From CAITJF01 sp032654645 (GTDB lineage Bacteria; Pseudomonadota; Gammaproteobacteria; Burkholderiales; Gallionellaceae), in assembly GCA_032654645.1 (NCBI GenBank), contig JAULAW010000010.1:186001-250000 (forward strand): a DNA stretch of 64,000 nt. Reading direction: 5' to 3'. How positions within the stretch are numbered: the first letter of the stretch is position 1; every line of letters begins with the position of its first letter. Below the pieces are notes generated by a model. That model saw nothing but the letters and a program-made list of their open reading frames with translations, searched no databases and was not told the DNA's origin. The translations under genes were made by a program, and so were the position numbers. Below, one piece after another: positions 49,340-57,556 of this stretch.

Positions 49340-49421
49340 AACCAGCCATGGATTAACACGGATGAAACACCGATTAACCCATGCTTTATCCGTGACTATC
49401 CGTGTTAATCCGTGGCTGGTT
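49340..49421. repeat. 82-bp imperfect palindrome between kdsA and eno
   Basis: Arms 49340-49363 (AACCAGCCATGGATTAACAC...) and 49398-49421 are reverse complements over 24 bp with one mismatch. The loop of 34 nt contains further related phrases (ATCCGTG, GATTAAC). It begins 7 bp after the kdsA stop and could form a strong RNA hairpin that shapes mRNA stability. It lacks a T run. Confidence 0.6.
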
Positions 49422-49447
49422 GTTTAAGTCAACTTAAGGAAAATAAA

Positions 49448-50731
49448 ATGAGTGCAATCGTAGATGTCGTAGCGCGTGAAATACTGGACTCACGTGGCAA
49501 CCCCACGGTCGAGGCGGACGTATTGCTGGAATCGGGTGTGATGGGCCGTGCCGCCGTGCCGTCCGGCGCCTCCACCGGCACCAAGGAAGCTGTAGAGTTG
49601 CGCGATGATGACAAGCAGCGTTATCTAGGTAAAGGCGTGCTGCGCGCGGTGGAAAATGTGAATACGGAAATCGCCGAAGCCATCATCGGCCTGGATGCCG
49701 CTGAACAAGCTTTTATTGACCAGACCATGATTGACCTGGATGGCACAGAAAATAAATCCCGCCTCGGCGCGAACGCCATCCTAGCGGTATCCATTGCTGT
49801 GGCCAAGGCCGCTGCGGAAGAATCCGGCCTGCCGCTTTACCGCTATTTTGGCGGCGCGGCACGCATGGAAATGCCGGTGCCGATGATGAACATCATCAAC
49901 GGCGGGGCACATGCAACCGGCGGCGCCGACATTCAGGAATTCATGATCATCCCGGTGGGGAGCCAGAGTTTCCGCGAGGCGCTGCGTTGCGGCGCAGAAG
50001 TATTCCATAACCTGAAAAAAATCCTGCATCACCGTGGCCTGAGCACCACGGTGGGCGACGAGGGCGGTTTTGCGCCTGCTCTTGGCTCCAACGAAGCCGC
50101 TCTGAAAGTCATCGTGGAAGCCATAGAAGCAGCCGGTTATGTGCCCGGTGCGGATGTGGCGATCGGCATAGATGCTGCCGCCTCAGAGTTTTACAAGGAT
50201 GGACAATACCATCTGAAAGCGGATGGTCTGACCCTCAACTCCGCCCAGATCATAGACCTGTACACCACCTGGGCGGACAAATACCCCATTATCAGCATCG
50301 AGGATGGCATGAGCGAGCACGATTGGGACGGCTGGAAGCTGCTGACCGACCGTTTGGGCAAGTCGATTCAAATCGTGGGCGACGATGTATTCGTGACCAA
50401 CACCAAGATTCTGCGCGAAGGTATTAAACAGGGAATCGCTAATTCCATCCTGATCAAGGTGAACCAGATCGGCACCCTCACTGAGACTTTCGCGGCGATT
50501 GAAATGGCCAAGCGCGCGGGCTATACCGCAGTAATTTCACACCGTTCCGGCGAGACAGAAGATTCCACCATTGCCGACCTTGCCGTCGCTACCAACGCTC
50601 TGCAAATAAAAACCGGCTCCTTGTCGCGTTCCGACCGCATAGCGAAATACAACCAACTGCTGCGCATCGAAGAAGACCTCGGCGACAGCGCGTCCTACCC
50701 CGGCCGCGAGGCGTATTACCAGTTGGCGTAG
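49448..50731 (+). CDS. eno: enolase
   Basis: Interconverts 2-phosphoglycerate and PEP in glycolysis and sits in the RNA degradosome in some bacteria. The 427-residue protein has MSAIVDVVAREILDSRGNPT, the loop ESGVMGRAAVPSGASTGTKE, metal ligands in IGIDAAASEF, IISIEDGMSEHD and IVGDDVFVTN, and the signature ILIKVNQIGTLTET with SHRSGETED. ATG 49448 follows AAGGA. It is close to ftsB (21 bp) and supplies PEP, which the upstream kdsA uses. Confidence 0.98.
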   Translation: MSAIVDVVAREILDSRGNPTVEADVLLESGVMGRAAVPSGASTGTKEAVELRDDDKQRYLGKGVLRAVENVNTEIAEAIIGLDAAEQAFIDQTMIDLDGTENKSRLGANAILAVSIAVAKAAAEESGLPLYRYFGGAARMEMPVPMMNIINGGAHATGGADIQEFMIIPVGSQSFREALRCGAEVFHNLKKILHHRGLSTTVGDEGGFAPALGSNEAALKVIVEAIEAAGYVPGADVAIGIDAAASEFYKDGQYHLKADGLTLNSAQIIDLYTTWADKYPIISIEDGMSEHDWDGWKLLTDRLGKSIQIVGDDVFVTNTKILREGIKQGIANSILIKVNQIGTLTETFAAIEMAKRAGYTAVISHRSGETEDSTIADLAVATNALQIKTGSLSRSDRIAKYNQLLRIEEDLGDSASYPGREAYYQLA

Positions 50732-50752
50732 GCGAGCGCCCTCAAGAATCAG

Positions 50753-51070
50753 ATGCGCTGGATTTCTCTGATACTCGTTGCCCTGATCTTGCTGTTACAG
50801 TATCCGCTCTGGCTAGGCAAGGGCGGTTGGTTGAAAGTTCTGGATCTCGATCGTCAAGTCGAGGCGCAAAAGCAGGCCAACCGGCAAACACAATCGCGCA
50901 ATGCGCTGCTGGATGCCGAAGTGCGTGACCTCAAACAGGGCACCGAAGCGATCGAAGAGCGTGCCCGCAACGAACTGGGCATGATCAAGCGTGACGAAGT
51001 GTTCTTCCAGATAGTGGGTAACTATCCACCACCTTTGCCTGGGTCGGCAGTGCGTGAAACCAAACCCTGA
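50753..51070 (+). CDS. ftsB: cell division protein FtsB
   Basis: A 105-residue bitopic membrane protein of the FtsQLB complex at the septum. One N-terminal helix (ISLILVALILLLQYPLWLG) is followed by GGWLKVLDLDRQVEAQKQ and a leucine-zipper-like coiled coil (LLDAEVRDLKQGTEAIEERA), then RNELGMIKRDEVFFQIV, the FtsB hallmark. It follows eno by 21 bp, the usual placement. The 228 bp after it show no gene. Confidence 0.95.
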   Translation: MRWISLILVALILLLQYPLWLGKGGWLKVLDLDRQVEAQKQANRQTQSRNALLDAEVRDLKQGTEAIEERARNELGMIKRDEVFFQIVGNYPPPLPGSAVRETKP

Positions 51071-51298
51071 AATTCTCAAGGTGATTGGCATCATCCCCAT
51101 ATGGAAGGATGGAAGGCAGTTTCACCGATACCCTGAATGGTCGCAGCCGATTCGTAACCATTATTGGCATTTGTGTTATGCGTGTGGTTTTGATCCTGCG
51201 AATATCCGCAAGCTGTACCGCAGTATGTTGCCGCCGACACTTTTTTGACCCACCTGCCGGGATTTCATTGACCCAGTATTGCACATCGGGAACCTTTG
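51071..51298. other. 228-bp gap, possible IS end
   Basis: No coding frame is convincing. Phrases such as TTTTGACCCACCTGC and TTGACCCAGTATTG near 51240-51280 recall the TGACCCAC ends of IS21-like elements. No partner end or transposase is visible. Confidence 0.3.
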
Positions 51299-51727
51299 CT
51301 ACATGTTGACTTGTTGACTATTTGCATGGGTCAGCCCAACGTCGGCACATAGGTCAAATACACGTCGGCGGCAACAGCTCTCCAGCCAGGCAATGGCTTT
51401 CTCGGTGGCCGGGGTCAGGTCGAAATGCGCCTCGTCCGATCCCGGCGGATAATATTTGCGCAACCAGCCGCGCGTGTCCTGCGTCCAGTCTTCGAGGTAA
51501 GCCGCCGCCGGTTTGGGGAATGCGGCACCCCCTTGCGACTGGCGCAAATGAAACAGCTCATCTTCCAGTTTTGAAACCAGTTCCGCCTGCGCCATGCCGC
51601 GCACATTGGGCAGGACAAACACCCGTTGCAGAAAGCTCGCCACCAGCGGCGCATGATCGGCCAGCAGCAAGCGTCATGCGGGGTGGCTGCGGCGCAAGGT
51701 GTCGAGGGTGGCGTAGTCGAGGCTCAC
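51299..51727 (-). pseudogene. remnant of jetA (DUF3375), Wadjet kleisin
   Basis: From GTG 51727 the minus strand reads SLDYATLDTLRRSHPA, a TGA at 51674-51676, then RLLLADHAPLVASFLQRVF, AQAELVSKLEDELFHLRQSQ and HFDLTPATEKAIAWLES. This is the N-terminus of the DUF3375 family, the JetA (MukF-like) subunit of type I Wadjet anti-plasmid systems. The TGA stands where relatives have Trp (HPAW), so it is a nonsense change. After AIAWLES the sequence loses similarity and stops at 51299, so at least two thirds of the gene is gone. jetB, jetC and jetD are absent. Confidence 0.7.
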
Positions 51728-51757
51728 GATTGTTCCGGTATTATCGAGCTTTACTCG

Positions 51758-53935
51758 TCACTTCATGCGATTGTAAGGTTGCCAGCGCTTGAGCAGCAGC
51801 GCGTTGCTGACTACCGATACCGAACTCATCGCCATTGTCGCACCCGCGATCACAGGGTTGAGCATGCCGAGCGCCGCCAGCGGGATGCCCAACACATTGT
51901 AGGCGAATGCGAAGAACAAATTCTGGCGGATTTTTTTCAGCGCCGTGCGCGAAAGCGAAATGGCATCTGCCACACTCATCAGGTCATTGCGCATAAGGGT
52001 GATATCCGCCGTTTCAATGGCGATGTCGCTGCCGCTCTTCATGGCGAAGCTCACGTCTGCCACAGCCAGCGCGGGCGCATCGTTGATGCCGTCTCCCACC
52101 ATGCCGACCATTTTGCCTTCTGCCTTGAATGACTGCACGTGTGCTGCCTTGTCCTGTGGCATGACTTCGGCGCGAAACTCCGTAATACCTGCCTGCCGAG
52201 CGATGGCCTGCGCGGTGGCGGCGTTATCGCCGCTCAGCATAACCACACGGATGCCCATTGCGGTGAGGTGTTTCACCGCTTCGGCGCTGCTGGAGCGCAG
52301 TGTGTCGGCAAAAGTGATGGTTCCAAGCAGTGTATTGGCGCGTGCCACAGCGATGACGGATTTGCCTTGTTGCTGAAAAGACAGTATCTGTACCTGGTTC
52401 AGCGTGATGTTTTCACTGGCGATAAATGCCGGGGAACCGAGTAGGTAAGTCGCGCCGTTAATCTCGGCGCGCAATCCGCTGCCGGAAAGCTCGGTGAGAG
52501 TGTCAGTCCGGGTTGGCGTTATGTTTTGTTCCTGTGCGTATTCCAGCAGGGCGCGCGACAGGGGGTGGGTGGAGCCTTGCGCCATGCCGGCGGCAATTTG
52601 CAGCAATTGTTTGTCGTCGCTGCCCGATGCAGGCAGCAGGTCGGTGACGGTGGGTTTGCCGCTGGTCAAGGTGCCGGTCTTGTCCACGACCAGCATTGCA
52701 AGTTTGTGGGCGTGCTCCAGCGCGGCAGCGTCCTTGACCAGGATGCCCGCATGGGCCGCGCGCCCGGTGGCAACCACCACGGCGGTCGGTGTGGCCAGCC
52801 CGAGTGCGCACGGGCAAGCAATGACCAGCACCGACACCGCATTGATCAGCGCTGTGGCGAAACCGCTGCCAAGTGCCCACCAGACGATGAAAGTTATCGT
52901 GGCGATGACCAGCACTACCGGTACAAAGATGCCGGAAATTTTATCAGCCAGTTTCTGGATCGGGGCTTTCGACCCCTGCGCCTGTTCCACCAGACGGATG
53001 ATGGCGGCCAGTTGGGTTTGCGCGCCGACTGCCACGGCGCGGCATTTGAGCAGCCCATGCTGGTTTGAGGTGGCGGTGTACACCTTGTCTTCGGCGTGTT
53101 TGGCCTGGGGCAGGCTTTCGCCGGTGAGCATGGATTCATCCATGCTGGATGAGCCTTCCAGCACTATGCCATCCACCGGCACGCTTTCGCCGGGGCGCAC
53201 CAGAAAAATATCGCCTGGCTTGACCTGATCGACAGGAACATCCTGGATAGTCCCGTTTCGCTCCAGATGAGCAAGCTTGGGTTGCAGGTTGATCAAGTCT
53301 TCCAGAGCGGCTGAAGCACGTCCTTTGGCGCGTGCTTCCAGCAACTTACCCAGCAGCACCAGAGTAATAATGGTCGCGCTGGCCTCGAAATACACAGGCT
53401 GTTGCAGTGCGAACAGAAGCATGGCGCAACTCAGCAGATAAGCGGCGCTGGTGCCGAGCGCGACCAGCACGTCCATGTTTGCGCCACCGCCGCGCAGGCT
53501 GTGCCATGCCCCGACATAGAAACGCTTGCCTGACCAGAACTGCACCGGGGTAGCGAGCAGCCATTGCAACCAAACTGGCAGCACCGTGTGCCAGCCAAAA
53601 AACATCAACCCCATTTCCAGTAACAGTGGAGCGGTGAGCAGGAGAGCAATGACAAACTGTAAACGCTCATGGAGGTAGGCTTCTGCGCGCAGTTGTTTTT
53701 CCGCCGCAAAATCGCGCATGGCATGAGCATCGTAACCCGCATGCTGGATAGCCGAGATCAGAGCAGGAATATTGGCGGACTGCGGGTTGAAATCAACCCG
53801 TGCTTTTTCGGTGGCAAAATTTACCGTGGCAGTAACATCCGGCATGCGGTTGAGCACCTTCTCGATGCGCGCGGCGCAGACGACACAGGTCATGCCGGAT
53901 ATTTGCAGCTCGGTGTGTTCGACAGGTTCGGTCAT
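51758..53935 (-). CDS. copA: Cu(+)-exporting P1B-type ATPase
   Basis: A 725-residue heavy-metal pump that removes Cu+ from the cytosol. One N-terminal metal-binding domain (ISGMTCVVCAARIEKVL) precedes eight helices. The transport site is VIACPCALGLATPTA, phosphorylation is VDKTGTLTSGKPT, the HP motif is GSTHPLSRALLEYA, and the hinge is MVGDGINDAPALAVADV. Helix 7/8 residues (FAYNVLGIP and MAMSSVSVVSNALLL) are those of the Cu+ subgroup. No copper regulator or chaperone lies beside it. The adjoining DUF2892 gene on the same strand ends at a hairpin, so copA likely has its own promoter. Confidence 0.95.
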   Translation of the reverse strand: MTEPVEHTELQISGMTCVVCAARIEKVLNRMPDVTATVNFATEKARVDFNPQSANIPALISAIQHAGYDAHAMRDFAAEKQLRAEAYLHERLQFVIALLLTAPLLLEMGLMFFGWHTVLPVWLQWLLATPVQFWSGKRFYVGAWHSLRGGGANMDVLVALGTSAAYLLSCAMLLFALQQPVYFEASATIITLVLLGKLLEARAKGRASAALEDLINLQPKLAHLERNGTIQDVPVDQVKPGDIFLVRPGESVPVDGIVLEGSSSMDESMLTGESLPQAKHAEDKVYTATSNQHGLLKCRAVAVGAQTQLAAIIRLVEQAQGSKAPIQKLADKISGIFVPVVLVIATITFIVWWALGSGFATALINAVSVLVIACPCALGLATPTAVVVATGRAAHAGILVKDAAALEHAHKLAMLVVDKTGTLTSGKPTVTDLLPASGSDDKQLLQIAAGMAQGSTHPLSRALLEYAQEQNITPTRTDTLTELSGSGLRAEINGATYLLGSPAFIASENITLNQVQILSFQQQGKSVIAVARANTLLGTITFADTLRSSSAEAVKHLTAMGIRVVMLSGDNAATAQAIARQAGITEFRAEVMPQDKAAHVQSFKAEGKMVGMVGDGINDAPALAVADVSFAMKSGSDIAIETADITLMRNDLMSVADAISLSRTALKKIRQNLFFAFAYNVLGIPLAALGMLNPVIAGATMAMSSVSVVSNALLLKRWQPYNRMK

Positions 53936-54059
53936 AATTGTTTGGTGGATGCATTTGTCGCAAAGCGCTCAAAATTGCAGGGCAGATTCAAGCATCAATC
54001 TATTCAGCTTCAGAAGTTTTTGCAATCCGGGTGGACATGATATAGGGCACGATAACAAT

Positions 54060-54091
54060 ACGCCCGATAGACAGGCTTGTCTATCGGGCGT
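54060..54091 (-). terminator. 14-bp hairpin between the DUF2892 gene and copA
   Basis: A perfect stem ACGCCCGATAGACA with its complement around a 4-nt loop. It lies 29 bp after the DUF2892 stop; on the minus strand it is followed by TTGTTATCG. It probably ends that transcript before copA. Confidence 0.65.
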
Positions 54092-54119
54092 AAGTTGTGT
54101 TGTTGCTGCTATGCAAAGC

Positions 54120-54317
54120 TTAACTGTGTTTGTGCGTCGGGCAGGTTTTTATGCCAAACAGCGTATAGGCAGGGCAGAACTTGAAAATGCCGGTGAGCAA
54201 GGGCACGACACCGATCCAGCCCCAGACACCAATCTGCCCCGCCAATGTCAGGCCTATCAGAATCAACCCTGCCGCTATACGTAAAATTCGATCTACTCCA
54301 CCCACGTTTTCATTCAT
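54120..54317 (-). CDS. DUF2892 (YgaP-type) small membrane protein
   Basis: A 65-residue protein with the DUF2892 pattern MNENVGGVDRILRIAAGLIL and two helices (LIGLTLAGQIGVWGWIGVVP and LLTGIFKFCPAYTLFGIKTC). Cys residues in FCPAYTLFGIKTC are family features. ATG 54317 follows GGAGAAAATC. The family occurs alone or fused to rhodanese domains; its function is unclear. A Crp-type palindrome and a well-placed -10 lie upstream, and the Crp/Fnr gene is the next gene upstream, so control by that regulator is likely. Confidence 0.85.
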   Translation of the reverse strand: MNENVGGVDRILRIAAGLILIGLTLAGQIGVWGWIGVVPLLTGIFKFCPAYTLFGIKTCPTHKHS

Positions 54318-54351
54318 GATTTTCTCCATATAATTCGTTCAAGATGTTTGC

Positions 54352-54357
54352 ATCTTA
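54352..54357 (-). promoter_or_regulatory. candidate -10 of the DUF2892 gene
   Basis: TAAGAT on the minus strand matches TATAAT at four of six positions. It places the start near 54346, 29 nt before the ATG and about 41 bp from the centre of the Crp-type palindrome, the class II activator distance. Confidence 0.5.
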
Positions 54358-54378
54358 GGGAAACCAGGGGCGGGTGTC

Positions 54379-54394
54379 TGTGAGAAAAGTCACA
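54379..54394. promoter_or_regulatory. perfect Crp-type operator
   Basis: TGTGAGAAAAGTCACA is an exact TGTGA-N6-TCACA palindrome. It lies 7 bp after the stop of the Crp/Fnr gene and 62 bp before the DUF2892 start. The neighbouring regulator's recognition helix has the R-E-x3-R pattern that reads TGTGA. Confidence 0.75.
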
Positions 54395-54401
54395 AAAGTT
54401 T

Positions 54402-55067
54402 CTAAAGCTCGGAGAACTTTTTCAGCGCCGGTGCATTAACAACCTCGATTTGCTCACGCCCCAGCCTGACCCACCCCTGTTCGGCAAAGTTTTTCAGCAG
54501 GCGGCTAACGATCTCGCGAACGCTGCCGAGTTCATCGGCCAAAGCCTGATGCGTGAGATAAATCGGGTTGGGTTTGGCAATGAGCAGGGCGGCGAGGCGC
54601 TGGTCCAGCTTTTGGAAAGCGACGGCTGAGACCAGTTGCATCAGTTCGGTGAGGCGTTCGGAAAACAGGCTGAAGATATAATCGCGGAACGGTTCGTGTA
54701 TGGAGAGCAGTGTCCTGAATGTTGGGGGTGGCAGCGCGACCAGTTCCATATCCTGTTCCACCACCCCGCGCGCGTGGTATTGCGCATGCCCCAGCAAGCA
54801 ACTACTGGTGAGGATGCAGCTCTCGCCGGGGCTGACACGATAGAGCTGCAACTCGCGTCCGTTGGCGGCCGCCTTGATGACGCGGATGCTGCCGGAGAGT
54901 AGCAGCGGAAAGCCTTGGCATGGCTGGTTTTCATCGAATATCACCGTGCCGGCGGGCAAGCGCATGTCCGTGGCGTTGGCCCACAAATCCTCAAGCTGGG
55001 TTGCAGGTAGCCCCCGCAACATGGGGTAGTGCTGCAACAGCAGGGTTTGCGTAGCGCTATCGAGCAT
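54402..55067 (-). CDS. Crp/Fnr-family transcription regulator
   Basis: A 221-residue regulator with an N-terminal cyclic-nucleotide-binding-type barrel (LPAGTVIFDENQPCQGFPLL), a dimer helix, and a C-terminal winged helix (THQALADELGSVREIVSRLL). The recognition helix VREIVSR keeps the Arg-Glu-x3-Arg of E. coli Crp. The Fnr cysteine cluster at the N-terminus is missing; two Cys occur in GESCILTSSCLLGHAQYHAR, so a different signal is likely. Start ATG overlaps the lysS stop by 1 nt, an unusual coupling. A perfect Crp-type site follows its stop. Confidence 0.93.
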   Translation of the reverse strand: MLDSATQTLLLQHYPMLRGLPATQLEDLWANATDMRLPAGTVIFDENQPCQGFPLLLSGSIRVIKAAANGRELQLYRVSPGESCILTSSCLLGHAQYHARGVVEQDMELVALPPPTFRTLLSIHEPFRDYIFSLFSERLTELMQLVSAVAFQKLDQRLAALLIAKPNPIYLTHQALADELGSVREIVSRLLKNFAEQGWVRLGREQIEVVNAPALKKFSEL

Positions 55068-56596
55068 TATGTTTCCGGCCGCATATGCGGGAACAAAATC
55101 ACATCGCGGATACTAGGGCTGTCGGTAAGCAACATCACCAGCCGGTCTATGCCGATGCCTTCCCCGGCTGTTGGCGGCAGGCCGTATTCAAGTGCGCGGA
55201 TGTAATCGCCGTCCTTGAACATGGCTTCTTCGTCGCCCGCTTCCTTGGCCGCGACCTGGGCGTCGAAGCGCGCCTCCTGGTCTTCCGGGTCATTCAACTC
55301 GGAGAAACCATTGGCGATTTCGCGCCCCACCATGAATAGCTCGAAACGCTCGGTGATTTCCGGGCGAGTATCGCTACGCCGCGCCAAGGGTGAGGCTTCG
55401 GCTGGATAGTCAATGATGAAGGTTGGCTCGAACAACTGGTGCTCGGCCAACTCTTCGAACAATGACAGTTGCAGCCCGCCGACGGCGTCTGAGGCCTTGT
55501 ATTTGGCATTGAGGTCTTCCAGTTCGCCGATGAGAAAGTTACGGTCATTCAACTGCTCATCGGTGAATTGCGGGTGATACTTGCGGATAGCCTGGGTGAT
55601 GGTCAGGCGATGGAACGGTTTGCCCAGATCGAATTCGCGCCCCTGATAAGTGATGACCGTGGTGCCCAGCACTTTGTGCGCCACTTCGCGGAACAGGCTC
55701 TCGGTGAAGTCCATCAAGTATTTGTAGTCCCGGTAGGCTTCATAGAATTCGATCATGGTGAATTCCGGATTGTGCCGCGTGGAAAGCCCTTCGTTGCGGA
55801 AGTTGCGGTTGATCTCGAATACCTTTTCGAAACCGCCCACCACCAGCCGCTTGAGATACAGCTCCGGCGCGATGCGCAGATACATCTGCATGTCCAGCGC
55901 GTTGTGATGGGTGGTGAAAGGCTTGGCCGAAGCGCCGCCGGGAATCGGGTGCATCATCGGCGTTTCCACTTCCAAATAGTCGTGGCGGAGGAAAAATTCA
56001 CGGATCGACTGAATGATTCTGGTGCGCATTAAAAATACCTTGCGCGCGTCCTCGTTGGTGATCAGATCGAGATAACGCTGGCGGTATTTCTGCTCCTGGT
56101 CGGTCAGGCCATGGAATTTTTCCGGCAGCGGACGCAACGCTTTGGTCAGCAGGCGCAACGAAGTGACACGCACGGAAAGTTCGCCAGTTTTGGTTTTGAA
56201 CAATATCCCGGCTGCGCCGAGAATGTCGCCGAGGTCATAATGCTTGAACGCATTATGCGCTTCCTCGCCGGTGTCATTATTGCTGATGAACAACTGGATC
56301 CGCCCACTCATGTCCTGCACAGCGGCAAAACTGGCCTTGCCCATCACGCGCTTCAACATCATGCGCCCGGCCACGGTCACGGTGACATGCGTCACCTCCA
56401 ACTCGTCGTGGCTCATCGCTCCATAAGCAGTATGCAAATCACCAGCCAGATTATTGCGTTCAAAATCATTCGGGAAAACCACGCCTTCTTTGCGCAACGC
56501 GGCAAGCTTGGCACGGCGCTCAGTGATGATCTGGTTGTCGTCTTGCGGGTGCCCGGCCAAAAGTTCTTCGGATTGTGGGGTAGTTTGTTCGTTCAT
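55067..56596 (-). CDS. lysS: lysyl-tRNA synthetase, class II
   Basis: Charges tRNA-Lys. The 509-residue protein has the N-terminal OB-fold anticodon domain (VTVAGRMMLKRVMGKASFAA, GRIQLFIS). The class II core has motif 2 FRNEGLSTRHNPEFTMIEFY and motif 3 GEGIGIDRLVMLLTDSPSIR, with PMMHPIPGGASAKPF. The start MNEQTTPQSEELL is chosen over an ATG five codons upstream by length and position. The downstream Crp/Fnr gene overlaps its stop; upstream, a PIN toxin gene ends 11 bp away on the same strand. Confidence 0.97.
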   Translation of the reverse strand: MNEQTTPQSEELLAGHPQDDNQIITERRAKLAALRKEGVVFPNDFERNNLAGDLHTAYGAMSHDELEVTHVTVTVAGRMMLKRVMGKASFAAVQDMSGRIQLFISNNDTGEEAHNAFKHYDLGDILGAAGILFKTKTGELSVRVTSLRLLTKALRPLPEKFHGLTDQEQKYRQRYLDLITNEDARKVFLMRTRIIQSIREFFLRHDYLEVETPMMHPIPGGASAKPFTTHHNALDMQMYLRIAPELYLKRLVVGGFEKVFEINRNFRNEGLSTRHNPEFTMIEFYEAYRDYKYLMDFTESLFREVAHKVLGTTVITYQGREFDLGKPFHRLTITQAIRKYHPQFTDEQLNDRNFLIGELEDLNAKYKASDAVGGLQLSLFEELAEHQLFEPTFIIDYPAEASPLARRSDTRPEITERFELFMVGREIANGFSELNDPEDQEARFDAQVAAKEAGDEEAMFKDGDYIRALEYGLPPTAGEGIGIDRLVMLLTDSPSIRDVILFPHMRPET

Positions 56597-56607
56597 CGGT
56601 ATATTTC

Positions 56608-57033
56608 TCAAAAGTAAAATAATTCAAATCCAATCAGGCGTGCGGCTTCGCCTTGATTCCGGTCGGACGTGGCAAATTTCGCGGCGCCGATTTCCTGGGC
56701 AACAGACAGATGCAAGGCATCCAGTGTGCGTAACGAAACCTTGGGCGCTTTCGCCAGTATGTGGAGCGCATGGGTGGCATGGGAATCGGCAAGCGCATGC
56801 AACACCAGCGCGCCATCCTGGATATCGGTGCGCAATTCCTCGAACGCATCCGATTCCAGCTTACGGGTGATCTGTCCGGCCTGGCGACGGTGAGCCAGCG
56901 CACTGCGCGTTTCAACCAGCGTCAGACGGCTGGAATGGAAAGGAGCATTTACCGCAAAGAAATCTTCAAAGGCGGCGCTTCCCGGTTCCATGATGTAGCG
57001 CTTGAGCAGGGCGCTGGTGTCAAGATAGATCAT
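56608..57033 (-). CDS. vapC: PIN-domain toxin (VapC family)
   Basis: A 141-residue PIN-domain ribonuclease. The acidic residues appear in MIYLDTSALLKRYIMEPGSA (Asp5), SSRLTLVETRSALAHR (Glu), LRTLDALHLSVA (Asp) and KFATSDRNQGEAAR (Asp). The quartet is complete. Its start overlaps the antitoxin stop by 1 nt (TGATG). It belongs to the group with a MIYLDTSALLK start, often paired with Phd-like antitoxins. It ends 11 bp before lysS, so read-through into lysS is possible. Confidence 0.92.
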   Translation of the reverse strand: MIYLDTSALLKRYIMEPGSAAFEDFFAVNAPFHSSRLTLVETRSALAHRRQAGQITRKLESDAFEELRTDIQDGALVLHALADSHATHALHILAKAPKVSLRTLDALHLSVAQEIGAAKFATSDRNQGEAARLIGFELFYF

Positions 57034-57263
57034 CAGAACCGATCGGAACGATCTTCGCCCACGATTTCTTCGCTTGTGACAGTTTGCATCGGCTGGCGCG
57101 CACGGAAAGCCGCCAGCGAACGCACCCGCATTTTGGGTTTCACCGGCAGGATGCGCGCCACCGGCTCACCCCGGCAAACAACCAGCACTTCATCGTTGTC
57201 GGCAAACATTTGCTCCGGGTGGCTCAAGCCTTCGCGGGCTTCACGGATGGTAAGCGTTTTCAT
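57033..57263 (-). CDS. Phd/YefM-like antitoxin
   Basis: A 76-residue antitoxin: MKTLTIREAREGLSHPEQMF with DNDEVLVVCRGEPVARILPV is the Phd/YefM fold, and the tail (QTVTSEEIVGEDRSDRF) would bind the toxin. ATG 57263 follows a strong AGGAGG. A GTGTCAC/GTGACAC inverted repeat (57287-57313) sits just upstream as a probable autoregulatory operator. Confidence 0.88.
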   Translation of the reverse strand: MKTLTIREAREGLSHPEQMFADNDEVLVVCRGEPVARILPVKPKMRVRSLAAFRARQPMQTVTSEEIVGEDRSDRF

Positions 57264-57286
57264 GTATCCAACCTCCTGTGCGGTAT

Positions 57287-57313
57287 GTGTCACGTATTGT
57301 ACACTTGTGACAC
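57287..57313. promoter_or_regulatory. inverted-repeat operator of the PIN toxin pair
   Basis: GTGTCAC (57287-57293) and GTGACAC (57307-57313) are reverse complements, 20 bp centre to centre, about two helical turns. They lie 24 bp before the antitoxin start, the usual place for toxin-antitoxin autorepression. Confidence 0.5.
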
Positions 57314-57344
57314 GTGGGTTGTCATGCGCCTTTGCGCACTAGGG

Positions 57345-57556
57345 CTACTGTTCCACCAGCTTGTTGAGTACAAACTTCCTTTGGAACTCCATCTTGCCGT
57401 TGATGCTCACGATATGATCGGATAGTCGCGTATTGATTTTTGCCAGCGTTGCGCCATCGGCCATCATCTACTCCACTTGCCAAGCGTAATCCTTCAGGTT
57501 GGCTTGCAGGCTCAGGCGATTGGCATAAGGTGTTGTGGCCGTGATGGTCTGCATCA
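57345..57556 (-). pseudogene. small unknown gene split by the insertion sequence
   Basis: The minus strand here reads TITATTPYANRLSLQANLKD, YAWQVE, a TAG (57468-57470), then MMADGATLAKINTRLSDHIV and RKFVLNKLVEQ before the stop at 57345. Its first codons (MGTLMQT) lie beyond the insertion sequence at 59464-59483. Deleting the element and one 10-bp target copy joins both parts in frame as a 71-codon gene. The TAG replaces what would be one sense codon (Gln is one base away). The family is not recognised. Confidence 0.5.

Noticed and set aside
51071..51298. IS21-type element after ftsB
   Set aside because: TGACCCAC-like phrases are suggestive, but no transposase or paired end is visible.
51299..51727. 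Functional Wadjet system
   Set aside because: Only a jetA fragment with a nonsense codon remains, without jetB, jetC or jetD.
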